Shown: positions 15,683 through 24,796 of the stretch, piece by piece
Layout: every line of letters begins with the position of its first letter
Numbering within the stretch: the stretch's first letter is position 1
Assembly: GCA_045629945.1 (NCBI GenBank)
Contig: JAZQSE010000005.1
Coordinates: 7,781-71,780 of the forward strand
Length of the DNA: 64,000 nucleotides
Origin: UBA1765 sp045629945
GTDB lineage: Bacteria; Fibrobacterota; Fibrobacteria; Fibrobacterales; Fibrobacteraceae
Direction of reading: 5' to 3'
The notes under the pieces: generated by a model
The model's input: only the letters and a program-made list of their open reading frames with translations
Database searches by the model: none
What the model was told of the DNA's origin: nothing
Made by a program: the position numbers and the translations under genes

Positions 15683-16753
15683 ATGAAAAAAATTATCCAT
15701 GTAGATATGGATTGCTTTTATGCTGCAGTAGAAATGAGAGAACATCCAGAATGGCGAGGTGTTCCGATGGCTGTTGGCGGTCGACCAGAACACAGAGGCG
15801 TTCTTTCTACATGTAATTATGAAGCCCGCCGTTTTGGTTTGCATTCGGCAATGTCTTCTGCAAAAGCATTACGTCTTTGTCCCGATTTGGTGCTTGTTCC
15901 TGGGAACAGAGAACTTTATAAAGAAGAATCAGAGAAAATTTTTAGAATTTTCCAGGATTATACTTTGCAAATAGAACCAATAAGTTTAGATGAAGCTTAT
16001 CTTGATGTAACAGGTGTTGCACTTTGTAAAGGCAGCGCTACTTGGATGGCAAAAGAAATTCGGGAACGCATTTTTAAAGAGCGACATTTAACGGCGAGTG
16101 CGGGGATTGCAGAAAATAAATTTTTAGCCAAAATTGCAAGTGATTGGAATAAACCAAATGGGCAGTTTACAATTCCGCCAGAACGTTCAGCAACTTTTGC
16201 GGCTTCTTTAGATATTGGAAAATTGCCAGGAGTCGGAAAAGTTTCAGAGAAAAAATTGCAGGAGCATGGGATATTTAAATGTTCTGACGTTTTGCGTTTT
16301 TCACTTTGGGAATTAGTTAAAATCTGTGGGTCTTTTGGTGTGCAACTTTTTCAATTTGCAAAAGGGATTGATAATCGTCCTGTGGTTTCAGAAAGAGTCC
16401 GTAAATCGTTTTCAATGGAAGATACTTTTGATAAAGATTTAAAATCAGAAGAAGAATGTATTCAGAAATTAAAAGATGTATTTGAACGGTTTTATAAATC
16501 AGTAATTACGATAAAAGAAGATATTTCAAAAAATGGGATGTATAAAAGTTTTGTGAAAATCAAGTATTCTGATTTTTCTGTGACAACGATAGAACGTTCA
16601 TTTTCTGAATTAAAATTTGAAAATTTTCTGATACTTTTTAGAGAGCGTTTCTCTATGCGAGAAGAAAAAGTTCGCTTATTAGGCCTTGGGATTCGCTTAC
16701 CAGAAAAAGAAGAGAATCCGCAGTTGTCGCTAGATTTTAATGTACCTTTTTAA
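15683..16753 (+). CDS. dinB: DNA polymerase IV (Y-family)
   Basis: An error-prone translesion DNA polymerase. The ATG at 15683 gives the typical N-terminus KKIIHVDMDCFYAAVE with the metal-binding Asp; the second metal site is SLDEAYLDVT near residue 105. The helix-hairpin-helix thumb region reads LPGVGKVSEKKLQEHGI. The C-terminal little-finger domain is complete, ending PQLSLDFNVPF; the tail QLSLDF resembles a beta-clamp binding motif. At 356 residues it is of standard length. Confidence 0.94.
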   Translation: MKKIIHVDMDCFYAAVEMREHPEWRGVPMAVGGRPEHRGVLSTCNYEARRFGLHSAMSSAKALRLCPDLVLVPGNRELYKEESEKIFRIFQDYTLQIEPISLDEAYLDVTGVALCKGSATWMAKEIRERIFKERHLTASAGIAENKFLAKIASDWNKPNGQFTIPPERSATFAASLDIGKLPGVGKVSEKKLQEHGIFKCSDVLRFSLWELVKICGSFGVQLFQFAKGIDNRPVVSERVRKSFSMEDTFDKDLKSEEECIQKLKDVFERFYKSVITIKEDISKNGMYKSFVKIKYSDFSVTTIERSFSELKFENFLILFRERFSMREEKVRLLGLGIRLPEKEENPQLSLDFNVPF

Positions 16754-16762
16754 AAACACCGG

Positions 16763-17665
16763 TTAATCTTTTTTGCCGCTTCTTGGGTGGGCTTGTTGAA
16801 AGGCTTTTTTTAACCTTTCTGCTGAAACGTGTGTGTAAACCTGAGTCGTTGAAAGGCTTTGGTGACCAAGCATTTCTTTAACGCCCATAATGCTTGCATT
16901 ATTTTCTAGAAGGTGAGTTGCAAAAGAATGGCGTAAAACATGGGGGCTTGCTTTCCCTTTCCAACCGATTTGGTTTAAAATGTCATAAATATCTTGGCGA
17001 AGTGTTCTTGTGTTTAAAGGGAGATTGTTTTTGTTGACAAAAATAAAAGAAGTAGGAGTAGGCATTAAACTGCTCTTTTCTAATTGTACTTTGTAAGCTA
17101 AAGCCCATTCTTTAGTGGCTAGAGTGATAGGTACAAGGCGTTCTTTGTTCCCTTTACCTAAAACTTTAATGAGCAAATTTTTAAAGTCTAAATCGTTCCA
17201 ATGGAGTGTTGTGCATTCAGAAATCCGTAGGCCAGAACCATAAAGAATTTCAAGGAGAAAACGCCTGCGAGTTTGTATAAGAGAATCGTTTTCAGTGATA
17301 GCTAGTTCTTGCGGGCTTAAAGTTTTTTGCGGAATAAAGGTGACTAGTCGTGAAGGTTGTTTTGGAAAAACTAAATTAAGAGTGACTTTTTGTTTGAGGA
17401 TACCTTGTTGAACAAGAAATTTATCAAAACTTTTTAAGCAAGCAATGTATAAACGAATACTTGTTGGGTTTAATTTGTTTTTATGTTGTTCTAGTATAAA
17501 TTCTCTGCATTTAGAAAAGTTGAATTCTTCGATAGTAGCGTTTTCTTTGAAAAGATTTGAGAATTTTTGAAGGACTTTTCCATAAGTGAGGCAGGTCGCT
17601 TGTGAATAGCGCCTTTGTCGCTCTAAATAAAGCAAGAATTTTTGAATGCATTCTTCAATTTGCAT
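16763..17665 (-). CDS. Tyrosine recombinase XerC/XerD-like
   Basis: A 300-residue tyrosine recombinase with N-terminal SAM-like core-binding domain (residues 1-100) and catalytic domain. The catalytic residues are visible: Arg in GSGLRISE, Lys in GKGNKER, His-x-x-Arg in HVLRHSFATHLL, His in LGHQSLS and the nucleophile Tyr in TTQVYTH. Length and motifs fit XerC/XerD (chromosome dimer resolution) rather than a phage integrase. It is convergent with dinB. I cannot separate XerC from XerD. Confidence 0.88.
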   Translation of the reverse strand: MQIEECIQKFLLYLERQRRYSQATCLTYGKVLQKFSNLFKENATIEEFNFSKCREFILEQHKNKLNPTSIRLYIACLKSFDKFLVQQGILKQKVTLNLVFPKQPSRLVTFIPQKTLSPQELAITENDSLIQTRRRFLLEILYGSGLRISECTTLHWNDLDFKNLLIKVLGKGNKERLVPITLATKEWALAYKVQLEKSSLMPTPTSFIFVNKNNLPLNTRTLRQDIYDILNQIGWKGKASPHVLRHSFATHLLENNASIMGVKEMLGHQSLSTTQVYTHVSAERLKKAFQQAHPRSGKKD

Positions 17666-17670
17666 ACAGA

Positions 17671-17676
17671 AAAATA
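17671..17676 (-). promoter_or_regulatory. -10-like box directly before the Xer gene (leaderless candidate)
   Basis: TATTTT on the minus strand is followed by 5 bases (TCTGT) and the ATG at 17665, without a Shine-Dalgarno. Confidence 0.4.
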
Positions 17677-17712
17677 GTATCTTGTGTGAAAGTATTATTA
17701 AGATAGATTTTT

Positions 17713-18921
17713 ATGTCTTTTTCGCGATATATTTTTTGCTTTTTTGTGCTTGTAGTTACTTTGCCTGGTTTCTCTTTTGACCGGGTAACTGGTGCGAATG
17801 CCACATTAAATATTGTCCCTGGGGCGCGTTCAGCGGCTTTAGGTGGGACAGTAATGGCTCAAAAAGAAGAATTGGTTGGAATTACAGATAACCCTTGGCA
17901 ACTGGCTTTACAAGAATACGCTTGGGGTAGTTTTTCACATGTTGCTTATTTTGAAGGGACTGTTTATGATATGGCGTCAATGACGCTTCCATTAGAAGGC
18001 ATGCATGGGATAGGAGTTTCTTTTTCTAGGTTCGGGGCAAATGATATTCCATGGATAAAAGAAGGCGAACCCATTCCTGAAGGCTCTGATTATAGAACAT
18101 TGAATATTGCAGATTGGACTATTTCAATTGCTTATGGCAGGCGGCTTTGGAAAAATTTGGACTTGGGAATAGCTGTGCATGGTCTTTATCGGGAATTGGA
18201 TCAGACTGGCTGGGGGTTTCGTTCTGATGTTGGCTTAAGTTATACATTCCCTAAAAATTTTTCTGTAGCCGCGTTACTGAAAGGTTGGACTTCTTCTGCT
18301 GCGAAATGGGAGTCCGGGACGTTTGAATATGAATCTCCAGAATTGTATTTGGCAGCATCTTGGAATTATCCGATACGCTATTTTTATGGTTCTTTTGGCG
18401 CTTATTGGCAAAGCGCTGGAGTATTTCATAATGAAGCGAGAGATTTGGATTTTGAAGGCAATGAACGAGGTGGCGATCTTTTGGAATCACCTTTAGACTG
18501 GCTTTCTGGAGGGCGTGGTGGAATAGAATTTGCTTTTGATTTTGGACTTTCTTTGCGAGCTGGTCTTTCTAGTTTTACGACTTTTGAAAGCTTTACAGTC
18601 GGAGCAGGAGTTGTGGTTTCAAAATTCTTAAAAGTGGACTATGCCTTTGAATCGCACCCGGTTCTTTCTTCTGTGCATCGAGTGAGTGTAAGTATTAGCC
18701 CGTGGTTATTTTTTAATGACCCGAAAGAGAAAAAATTAAAACAAGAAAAATCGTTTGTTGAAAAAGAAGAACCTGTCGAAACATTAGAGATGCAAGAAAC
18801 GATAGAAGAACATCAAATCATAGAAAAAGAACCAGAAGAATTCAAAGAAGAACCTGTCACTGTAGAAGAAACGGAAACAGAAGTTTTGGAAGGGTCTGGT
18901 GGAATTTATTGGGAAGAATGA
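17713..18921 (+). CDS. PorV/PorQ-like outer-membrane protein
   Basis: A 402-residue outer-membrane beta-barrel with signal peptide (residues 1-21). The segment after it, NATLNIVPGARSAALGGTVMAQ and ITDNPWQLALQ, is the typical start of PorV/PorQ (UPF0164) proteins. In type IX secretion these act as shuttle or attachment proteins for cargo with C-terminal signals. The last 70 residues are Glu-rich (KEEPVETLEMQETIEEHQ) and probably lie outside the barrel, an unusual extension. Its 3' end overlaps the convergent UvrA-like gene by 16 bases. A role in type IX secretion is inferred from the family and from the cargo-like gene at 36109. Confidence 0.78.
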   Translation: MSFSRYIFCFFVLVVTLPGFSFDRVTGANATLNIVPGARSAALGGTVMAQKEELVGITDNPWQLALQEYAWGSFSHVAYFEGTVYDMASMTLPLEGMHGIGVSFSRFGANDIPWIKEGEPIPEGSDYRTLNIADWTISIAYGRRLWKNLDLGIAVHGLYRELDQTGWGFRSDVGLSYTFPKNFSVAALLKGWTSSAAKWESGTFEYESPELYLAASWNYPIRYFYGSFGAYWQSAGVFHNEARDLDFEGNERGGDLLESPLDWLSGGRGGIEFAFDFGLSLRAGLSSFTTFESFTVGAGVVVSKFLKVDYAFESHPVLSSVHRVSVSISPWLFFNDPKEKKLKQEKSFVEKEEPVETLEMQETIEEHQIIEKEPEEFKEEPVTVEETETEVLEGSGGIYWEE

Positions 18922-21227
18922 TTGGTTTTTAATTCTAAAACGTAATCTGCATTTTGAATGAAATCTTTGGAATGTTCAATAGCGATAAGTGTATGCCCTT
19001 GTTTGCATAGAGCAAAAAATAATTCCAGTAATTTTTGAATGTCAATTTCGTGCAAACCTCTTGCAGGTTCATCAAATAAATAAAGAGAAGGTTCTGTTGT
19101 CTTTTTTTGTAAAGCGATTGAAAGCCTGAGTCGCGCTCGTTCGCCACTAGAAAGTTGATTTGTGGTTTGGCCTAAATGTAAATAGCCAAGTCCTGTGTCG
19201 GCAAGCGTTTTAAGCTTTGGGAAAAAATTGGGGAAGGCTTCAAATAAATACATTGCTTCTTCTACAGAAAGTGCAAGAATATCTGCAAAAGAAAGAGATT
19301 TGAAACGAATTTCTAAAACTTCATCGCGGAATCGTTTTCCAAGACATACCGGGCATTCTGATTCTTCAAAGCCATCAGGAGATGTTAAAACACCTTCGCC
19401 TTTACAAGTTTCGCAACGCCCTCCAGGAGTATGTGTTGCAAATTTTTTTGCCGAATAGCCCCGGAGTTTACTTTCCGGAAGGCTTGCAAATAATTCTCTT
19501 AATGGAGAACTGATTTGTATGGCACTAGCAATAGTGCTACGTTTGTTTCCTTGAAAACTACCTGTAGAAAGGACATTTATTTTTTTTAGCCCTAAAGAAG
19601 CGTAAGTTCCTTTTTGAAATTCAGGGATTAAATGTTCAAAAAGCAGAGTCGATTTTCCGCTCCCAGATGGCCCTGTGATAACGCTGAAATGTTCTAAAGG
19701 AAATTTTGCAGAAATAGGCAGGATTCCAAATTTTGAAAAATTCTTGACTTCTAAATTTTTGCTTTGAACGGAAATTTTATTTTGAGAATCTTTGGATTCA
19801 CTAAGTCTTAAAAGCCAATTTCTTGTAGGTGAATTTTCTTGAAGAAGAAAATCTTTTAAAGTGCCTTGAAATAAAATTTTACCCCCATTTTTGCCGGCTC
19901 CTTCTCCCATTTCAATAATCCAATCGGCTCGAGAAATGATTTCAGGATGGTGTTCCATTAAAACTAAAGTGTTCCCGCGATTTTTTATGCTTTCAAGAAC
20001 AGAAAATAACTTAATGGCGTCATTACTATGTAAGCCAGCAGCTGGTTCGTCTAAACAGAAAAGCATACCATCAAGATATCCCGTTACGGCAGCGACTAAA
20101 CGCAAACGCTGTAGTTCTCCGCCAGAAAGAGAACGGCCAGACCTAGAAGGTGACAAGTAAGAAATGCCTAAATTTTGTATAGCTTGAAGTCTTTCAAAAA
20201 GTGCTTCTTGAGTTCGTTTAAGGTGAGCTGGCACCTTTTCAAATAACTTGTGAACGGTAAAAGAAAAATCGGAAAAATTTTTGCAGATAATATCTTTATA
20301 ATTGCCAAATTTTGTGGTTGTATTTAGGAGATAATTTTTTAAGCGCAAACCATTACAAGTTTCACAAATGGATTCATCTTCTGAAAGTCCAGTTCCTTTA
20401 CAGGCGGCACAAGAGCCATTGTGCGAATAAGGTGAAAAATCTTTTGCTTCTGGAATATGAAATGTTTCTGAAGCATGACCATTTTTGCAGATAGGTAAAG
20501 TAGAATAGGTTATCCTTTCGCTTTCGCAATCAATTTCAATTTTATGATGTGTTAGTTTTAAACAAGCATCAATGGCTTCTGAAATACGGGTGCGAATGCC
20601 TTCGCGGATAATAATGCGGTCGACAATGATTTCAAATTTTTTGGGTATTTTCTCAAAATCATTTTCGTGTAAATCGGCTAGTGAGTAAGGTTTATTGTCT
20701 GCTAGTACGCGAGAAAATCCTTGTTGGAGAAAAGAACTGGCTAATTCTTTTAAAGTTTTTTTATTTGGATTAATTGGCGCAATACATTGGATTCTGCTTT
20801 TTTCAGGCATTAGAGCAATTTTAGAAATGATTTCTTCTCGAGTTTGAAAAGACATTTCTTGCATACAAACAGGGCAAACGGGTTTTGCAATAGAAACCCA
20901 CAAGGTGTGAAAAATATCGTCAAGAGAGGCTATCGAAAGGGCGGTTTCTTTTGCAGGAGAATCGCCTTGTGATGGAGCTAAAGCAATGCTTGGAATTAAA
21001 CCGGAGGCATCGCGTAAAGGAATGTATTGTTTACCACCGAGAACTTTTAATGCAAACGGACTTAAACTTTCAAGGTAGCGTCGTTTGGATTCTCCATGTA
21101 ATGTATCAAAAGCTAAAGAAGACTTTCCACAACCTGAAGGACCGCAAACGACTGTAATTGCATTTTTAGGAAAACACGCATCGATATTCTGAAGGTTATG
21201 TAATCTGGCTCCGCGTAAGGAAATCAT
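18906..21227 (-). CDS. Short UvrA paralogue (UvrA2-like)
   Basis: A double ABC ATPase of the UvrA family with 773 residues, about 170 shorter than canonical UvrA. Two Walker A motifs (GPSGCGKSS, GPSGSGKST), two signatures (LSGGELQRLRL, LSSGERARLRL) and two Walker B motifs (LDEPAAGLH, FDEPARGLH) are present, with zinc motifs CAACKGTG, CETCNG, CETCKGEG and CPVCLGKRF. The first zinc module has CKNGH instead of CxxC. The length fits loss of the UvrB-binding insertion, as in UvrA2/DrrC-like proteins linked to tolerance of DNA-binding drugs. The start at ATG 21227 was chosen because the conserved ISLRGARLHNLQN follows and AAGG overlaps the upstream stop. Confidence 0.82.
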   Translation of the reverse strand: MISLRGARLHNLQNIDACFPKNAITVVCGPSGCGKSSLAFDTLHGESKRRYLESLSPFALKVLGGKQYIPLRDASGLIPSIALAPSQGDSPAKETALSIASLDDIFHTLWVSIAKPVCPVCMQEMSFQTREEIISKIALMPEKSRIQCIAPINPNKKTLKELASSFLQQGFSRVLADNKPYSLADLHENDFEKIPKKFEIIVDRIIIREGIRTRISEAIDACLKLTHHKIEIDCESERITYSTLPICKNGHASETFHIPEAKDFSPYSHNGSCAACKGTGLSEDESICETCNGLRLKNYLLNTTTKFGNYKDIICKNFSDFSFTVHKLFEKVPAHLKRTQEALFERLQAIQNLGISYLSPSRSGRSLSGGELQRLRLVAAVTGYLDGMLFCLDEPAAGLHSNDAIKLFSVLESIKNRGNTLVLMEHHPEIISRADWIIEMGEGAGKNGGKILFQGTLKDFLLQENSPTRNWLLRLSESKDSQNKISVQSKNLEVKNFSKFGILPISAKFPLEHFSVITGPSGSGKSTLLFEHLIPEFQKGTYASLGLKKINVLSTGSFQGNKRSTIASAIQISSPLRELFASLPESKLRGYSAKKFATHTPGGRCETCKGEGVLTSPDGFEESECPVCLGKRFRDEVLEIRFKSLSFADILALSVEEAMYLFEAFPNFFPKLKTLADTGLGYLHLGQTTNQLSSGERARLRLSIALQKKTTEPSLYLFDEPARGLHEIDIQKLLELFFALCKQGHTLIAIEHSKDFIQNADYVLELKTNHSSQ

Positions 21228-21237
21228 TTTGAAAACC

Positions 21238-22191
21238 TTAAAGATTGTTTTCGTTTTTAGTCCAGTTCCAGACTTTCTTTTCAGCTTCTGGCCAGTTACA
21301 AATTGTCCAAACAAGACTATTGGCAAAAAGAATGATTATCCAAATTCCGATAACTAAAAAGAGAAGCAAAGGAATAAAGGCAAGAGAACCATAAAAAAGA
21401 GACAGTCTTGCAAATAATGTAGTTTGTATGTGAGAAAGAATGTTGATGTAAATGTAAATGGCTCCAAGAGAAATCCCAGATGTTAAAAGGCTACTCCAGA
21501 TAAGTTTTTTCTTGGAGTAAGAATCTGAACGAGAGGGAAGAGCAAATAAAATTAAAAAGATGATGATGTAAGCAGTTAGGATAAAAGCGCCTATCCAGAA
21601 TAGGGTTTGTAAAGCATAGAATGTGCCAGAATCAAAATGAAAACCTTGAATTAGAAACATTTCTAAAATATCGTGAACGCTTTTAGCGAAGCTAGCAAAA
21701 AGGCCGATAATAGCTGCAAGGACAAGTAAAATAGGGGAATAAACGAGAAATTGTTTTAAGAGAGAACGCGAAACTTTTTTTTCCCACACCACATTAAAAT
21801 TAATTTCAAGAGAACCGATGGCTAACAGGAATGTGACAAATAAACTGAGCGACCCGACAAGTCCTAATTTGCCTGCTGGTATATGCTCTGCATTTTCTAA
21901 AATAGGGCGAATTTCTTCTATTGGCCAGCGGATAGTGCTGATTTCTTCTAGTAAAGGTAAATAATCAGAAAGAAGACTTCCAAAACCGATGTGTAATACA
22001 ATAGAGGTTAATAAAATGAATAAAGGAACTGCTGCAAGGAAAGTGGTGTAAGTTAAAGCGGCTGCGCGCGTAGGAGCATGATAATAAAAGAATGATTTCC
22101 CGGCAACGACGGTAATTCGCACAAAAGTAGGGCTATTAGCCGTAAGTGCATCAATCGTTTTTTCCCAACCATCTTTCCAAGGTGTATACAT
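21238..22191 (-). CDS. YihY/BrkB-family membrane protein
   Basis: A 317-residue inner-membrane protein with about six hydrophobic segments and the family pattern AALTYTTFLAAVPLFILLTSI near residue 45 and LFARLSLFYGSLAFIPLLLFLVIGIWIIILF near residue 270. YihY/BrkB proteins (once called RNase BN) have no firmly established activity. The gene precedes the UvrA-like gene by 10 bases. Confidence 0.88.
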   Translation of the reverse strand: MYTPWKDGWEKTIDALTANSPTFVRITVVAGKSFFYYHAPTRAAALTYTTFLAAVPLFILLTSIVLHIGFGSLLSDYLPLLEEISTIRWPIEEIRPILENAEHIPAGKLGLVGSLSLFVTFLLAIGSLEINFNVVWEKKVSRSLLKQFLVYSPILLVLAAIIGLFASFAKSVHDILEMFLIQGFHFDSGTFYALQTLFWIGAFILTAYIIIFLILFALPSRSDSYSKKKLIWSSLLTSGISLGAIYIYINILSHIQTTLFARLSLFYGSLAFIPLLLFLVIGIWIIILFANSLVWTICNWPEAEKKVWNWTKNENNL

Positions 22192-22279
22192 AAGTACAAA
22201 GATAGTAAAGCAAAATTGTTTTTTTGAATAAAATAAAGCAGAAGTTTGTGAATACTTATCTTTTCATGAAAGAAAAATT

Positions 22280-23317
22280 TTACGAATAAGTTTCGTATTT
22301 GGCATCGCGTTCAATAGGAGTTAAACCTTCATTTAAAATGATTTCTTTCATTCTTTGAGGAGTTAATCCTATGGGAGCATTTGCTCCTGCAGCATGAGAA
22401 ATTTTTTCTTCAATAATTGTCCCATCTAAATCAGAGGCTCCTGCATGCAAGGCTTTCATTGCTGTATCAATGCCCATTTGAATCCAATAAGCTTTTATGT
22501 GAGGGAAATTATCTAAGAATAGTCTTGCAACAGCAATCGTTCGTAAAATGTCTTCTTCTGAAGTTCGTTCCGGTACAATGCGATTTAAATCATTTCTTTG
22601 CGGTAAATAAACTAAAGGAATGAAAGCAAAAAAGCCTGGAGATTTGTCTTGTAAATCTCGAAGCATTTCCATGTGAGCAATGCGGTGTTCTGGCGATTCA
22701 ATGTGCCCAAAAAGCATAGTGGCGTTAGTTGGAATACCTAATTGGTGGGCTGCATTATGAACAGAAAGCCATTCTTTACCAGTTTCTTTTTTTCCACATA
22801 TTTTATCGCGCACACTTTGAACTAAAATTTCTGCTCCGCCACCAGGCAAAGCATCTAGCCCTGCTTGTTTTAAAACAGAAAGGATTTGTTCTGGAGTTGT
22901 GTTTGATTTTTTGGCAAAGTGGCAAATTTCAACAGCGGTAAAAGCTTTTAAATTCACTTTAGGAAAAAGCTTACGTAAAGAAGCAAGCATTTCAACATAA
23001 TATTCAAAAGGATGGTCTGGGTGTAAGCCGCCGACAATATGCAATTCTCTTGCACCGCAATCAATAGCTTCTTGTGCTTTTTGTTGTATGGTTTTTAAAT
23101 CCCAATCATAAGCTTCAGGGTTGTCTTTTTTGATTTTTGAAAAAGCACAAAAACGGCAATGCAATACACAGACATTGGTGTAATTGATTTGGCGGTTATT
23201 TACCCAAAAAACTTGTTTGCCATGAAGTTTCTCTTTTACATTATTTGCCATTTGGCAAAGCTCTTGTAAGGGAGCGTTTAAAAATAAATCCAAAGCTTCA
23301 GAAGAACTTATTCGCAT
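22280..23317 (-). CDS. mqnE: Aminofutalosine synthase (radical SAM)
   Basis: MqnE joins 3-enolpyruvyl-benzoate and SAM to form aminofutalosine in the futalosine pathway to menaquinone. The 4Fe-4S motif is CVLHCRFC (Cys-x3-Cys-x2-Cys, about residue 50). The segments VGGLHPDHPFEYYVEMLASLR and the C-terminal GLTPIERDAKYE are typical of MqnE and separate it from MqnC and CofH. At 345 residues it is of normal length. Other mqn genes are not in the window. It follows the PHP gene by 15 bases. Confidence 0.9.
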   Translation of the reverse strand: MRISSSEALDLFLNAPLQELCQMANNVKEKLHGKQVFWVNNRQINYTNVCVLHCRFCAFSKIKKDNPEAYDWDLKTIQQKAQEAIDCGARELHIVGGLHPDHPFEYYVEMLASLRKLFPKVNLKAFTAVEICHFAKKSNTTPEQILSVLKQAGLDALPGGGAEILVQSVRDKICGKKETGKEWLSVHNAAHQLGIPTNATMLFGHIESPEHRIAHMEMLRDLQDKSPGFFAFIPLVYLPQRNDLNRIVPERTSEEDILRTIAVARLFLDNFPHIKAYWIQMGIDTAMKALHAGASDLDGTIIEEKISHAAGANAPIGLTPQRMKEIILNEGLTPIERDAKYETYS

Positions 23318-23332
23318 ATAAAACCTAAAAAG

Positions 23333-24211
23333 TTAGAACCATTCGGCACGGGATTTTTCTTTTCTTTCTTTTAATTCTGTAACAGCAGTATAAGGCATTT
23401 TCATGCAATTAGGTAAAGTGGTTCCATGAGGAGCATGAAAATCAGAACCACCCGTTTCTACTAAATTAAAACGCTTAGCAATATCACGATAGCGTTTGCC
23501 GATATTGCCTTTTTGCGCTGGTGTATAAGTTTCAATCCCTTGAATTCCCCATTCAACAAATTCAGAGATAAAGGATTCTTCAATTCCTGATTTATATGGG
23601 TGAGCCAGAACAGCAATTCCGCCGGCATTTTCAATAAGTCGGATGGTTTGCTGTGGGTTTAATCCTTTTTTTTCAACAAAGGCAACGCAACCATCACCAA
23701 GGTATTTGGTAAAAGCTTCTGCAAAAGAAGAAATGTATTCTTCAGCAACAAGAGTTTTTGCAATGTGCGGCCTGCCAATAACTTTCCCATTACAGAAACT
23801 AGCGACTTTTTCGTATTGTATGTCAATACCCAGTGTATTGAGTTTTTTGATAATCGCTTTAGCCCGTGTAATGCGTTGGCGAGTAAAATTTTCTAATTCA
23901 AGATTCAGGGCGAGATTCGTCGGGTCGCAGAAATAACCAAGAATATGAATGTCTCTCCCTTCATAAACAGAAGAGATTTCTATGCCAGGAATAATTTCAA
24001 TACCAACTTCTTTAGCTGGTTCTAAAGCAGCATTATAAGAATCTAAATTGTCGTGGTCAGTAATTGATATACAACGTAACCCTTTCTTTTTTGAAAGCCG
24101 GATAAGTTCATCAACAGAAAGATCTCCGTCTGAAAACTTAGTATGCATGTGCAAATCGGCAAAGCCTCTGGAATCTGTTGTATGCAAATTAACAGCCATA
24201 AGAACCTTCAT
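23333..24211 (-). CDS. PHP-domain phosphoesterase (RNase AM/YciV-like)
   Basis: A metal-dependent phosphoesterase of the PHP family. Motifs are DLHMHTKFSDG (motif I), ISITDHDN (II), IPGIEISS (III), IAVLAHPYK and the late GGSDFHAPHG. This layout matches YciV/TrpH, known as RNase AM or 3',5'-nucleoside bisphosphate phosphatase. The start is either ATG 24211 or ATG 24199 (MAVNLH). Either overlaps the upstream gene, by 23 or 11 bases. Confidence 0.85.
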   Translation of the reverse strand: MKVLMAVNLHTTDSRGFADLHMHTKFSDGDLSVDELIRLSKKKGLRCISITDHDNLDSYNAALEPAKEVGIEIIPGIEISSVYEGRDIHILGYFCDPTNLALNLELENFTRQRITRAKAIIKKLNTLGIDIQYEKVASFCNGKVIGRPHIAKTLVAEEYISSFAEAFTKYLGDGCVAFVEKKGLNPQQTIRLIENAGGIAVLAHPYKSGIEESFISEFVEWGIQGIETYTPAQKGNIGKRYRDIAKRFNLVETGGSDFHAPHGTTLPNCMKMPYTAVTELKERKEKSRAEWF

Positions 24212-24755
24212 ATTGATTCTTTAGCATTGCAATTTTTTCAGAATCATTTTCAGCAGTTAAGTTGATGTTTAAGAAAGGGAAAAGGTTATTTGAATTAAAA
24301 CCTATACGGCAAGTTGCTAAAGAGCGCTTGGCCAAATAAAGGGCTGGTAAAAATGGAGGTAAAAGATAAAGACAAAGCTCTGCTTTAAAATCAGAGATTT
24401 GTTGTTCCACATTATTAAAGGCGAGTTCCCCATAGCGGAATTCTTTTTCCGTTAAAAAAATTGTTTTAGCGACCGGATGGTGTATAAGAGTTTCTCGCAA
24501 AGAATCTTTTGCTACAAATAAAGTATTTTCTTTGTTCCAGAAAGTTTTAAATGCTTCCAGAAATAAAATGGTGCTTTCTTTATTGTCAGGAAGAAAAATC
24601 AAAGTTTTTTTGAAATGTCTATAAGAAGTTGGGTAAGAAAAAAGTGAAGATTCTGTACCCGCTTTTTTCAGAAACCATCTTGTAAGCGATTCCTGGTTAG
24701 AGAATCGTTTAAAGAAAAATCGGAATGTATCCGCAAAAAAAGGAGATGGTTTCAA
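24189..24755 (-). CDS. Hypothetical protein, TTG start
   Basis: A 188-residue protein with no signal peptide. The only start consistent with the frame is TTG at 24755, with GAGG (24761-24764) upstream. Hydrophobic patches FKAELCLYLLPPFLPALYLAKRS and CRIGFNSNNLFPFLNI are reminiscent of the distant GT9-like DUF6913 proteins of Bacteroidota. That link rests on memory of a pattern only. It overlaps the PHP gene, suggesting co-expression with PHP and mqnE. Confidence 0.55.
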   Translation of the reverse strand: MKPSPFFADTFRFFFKRFSNQESLTRWFLKKAGTESSLFSYPTSYRHFKKTLIFLPDNKESTILFLEAFKTFWNKENTLFVAKDSLRETLIHHPVAKTIFLTEKEFRYGELAFNNVEQQISDFKAELCLYLLPPFLPALYLAKRSLATCRIGFNSNNLFPFLNINLTAENDSEKIAMLKNQYEGSYGC

Positions 24756-24782
24756 AAGTTACCTCAAAAATTTTGATAAAAA

Positions 24783-24788
24783 TATAAA
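24783..24788 (+). promoter_or_regulatory. -10-like box directly before rnhA (leaderless candidate)
   Basis: TATAAA is followed by 8 bases and the rnhA ATG at 24797, with no Shine-Dalgarno between. Confidence 0.4.
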
Positions 24789-24796
24789 TTTTAGAA

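Noticed and set aside
16763..17665. Integrase responsible for the tRNA-Pro array
   Set aside because: Its sequence fits housekeeping XerC/XerD, and it lies almost 40 kb away with no island genes between.
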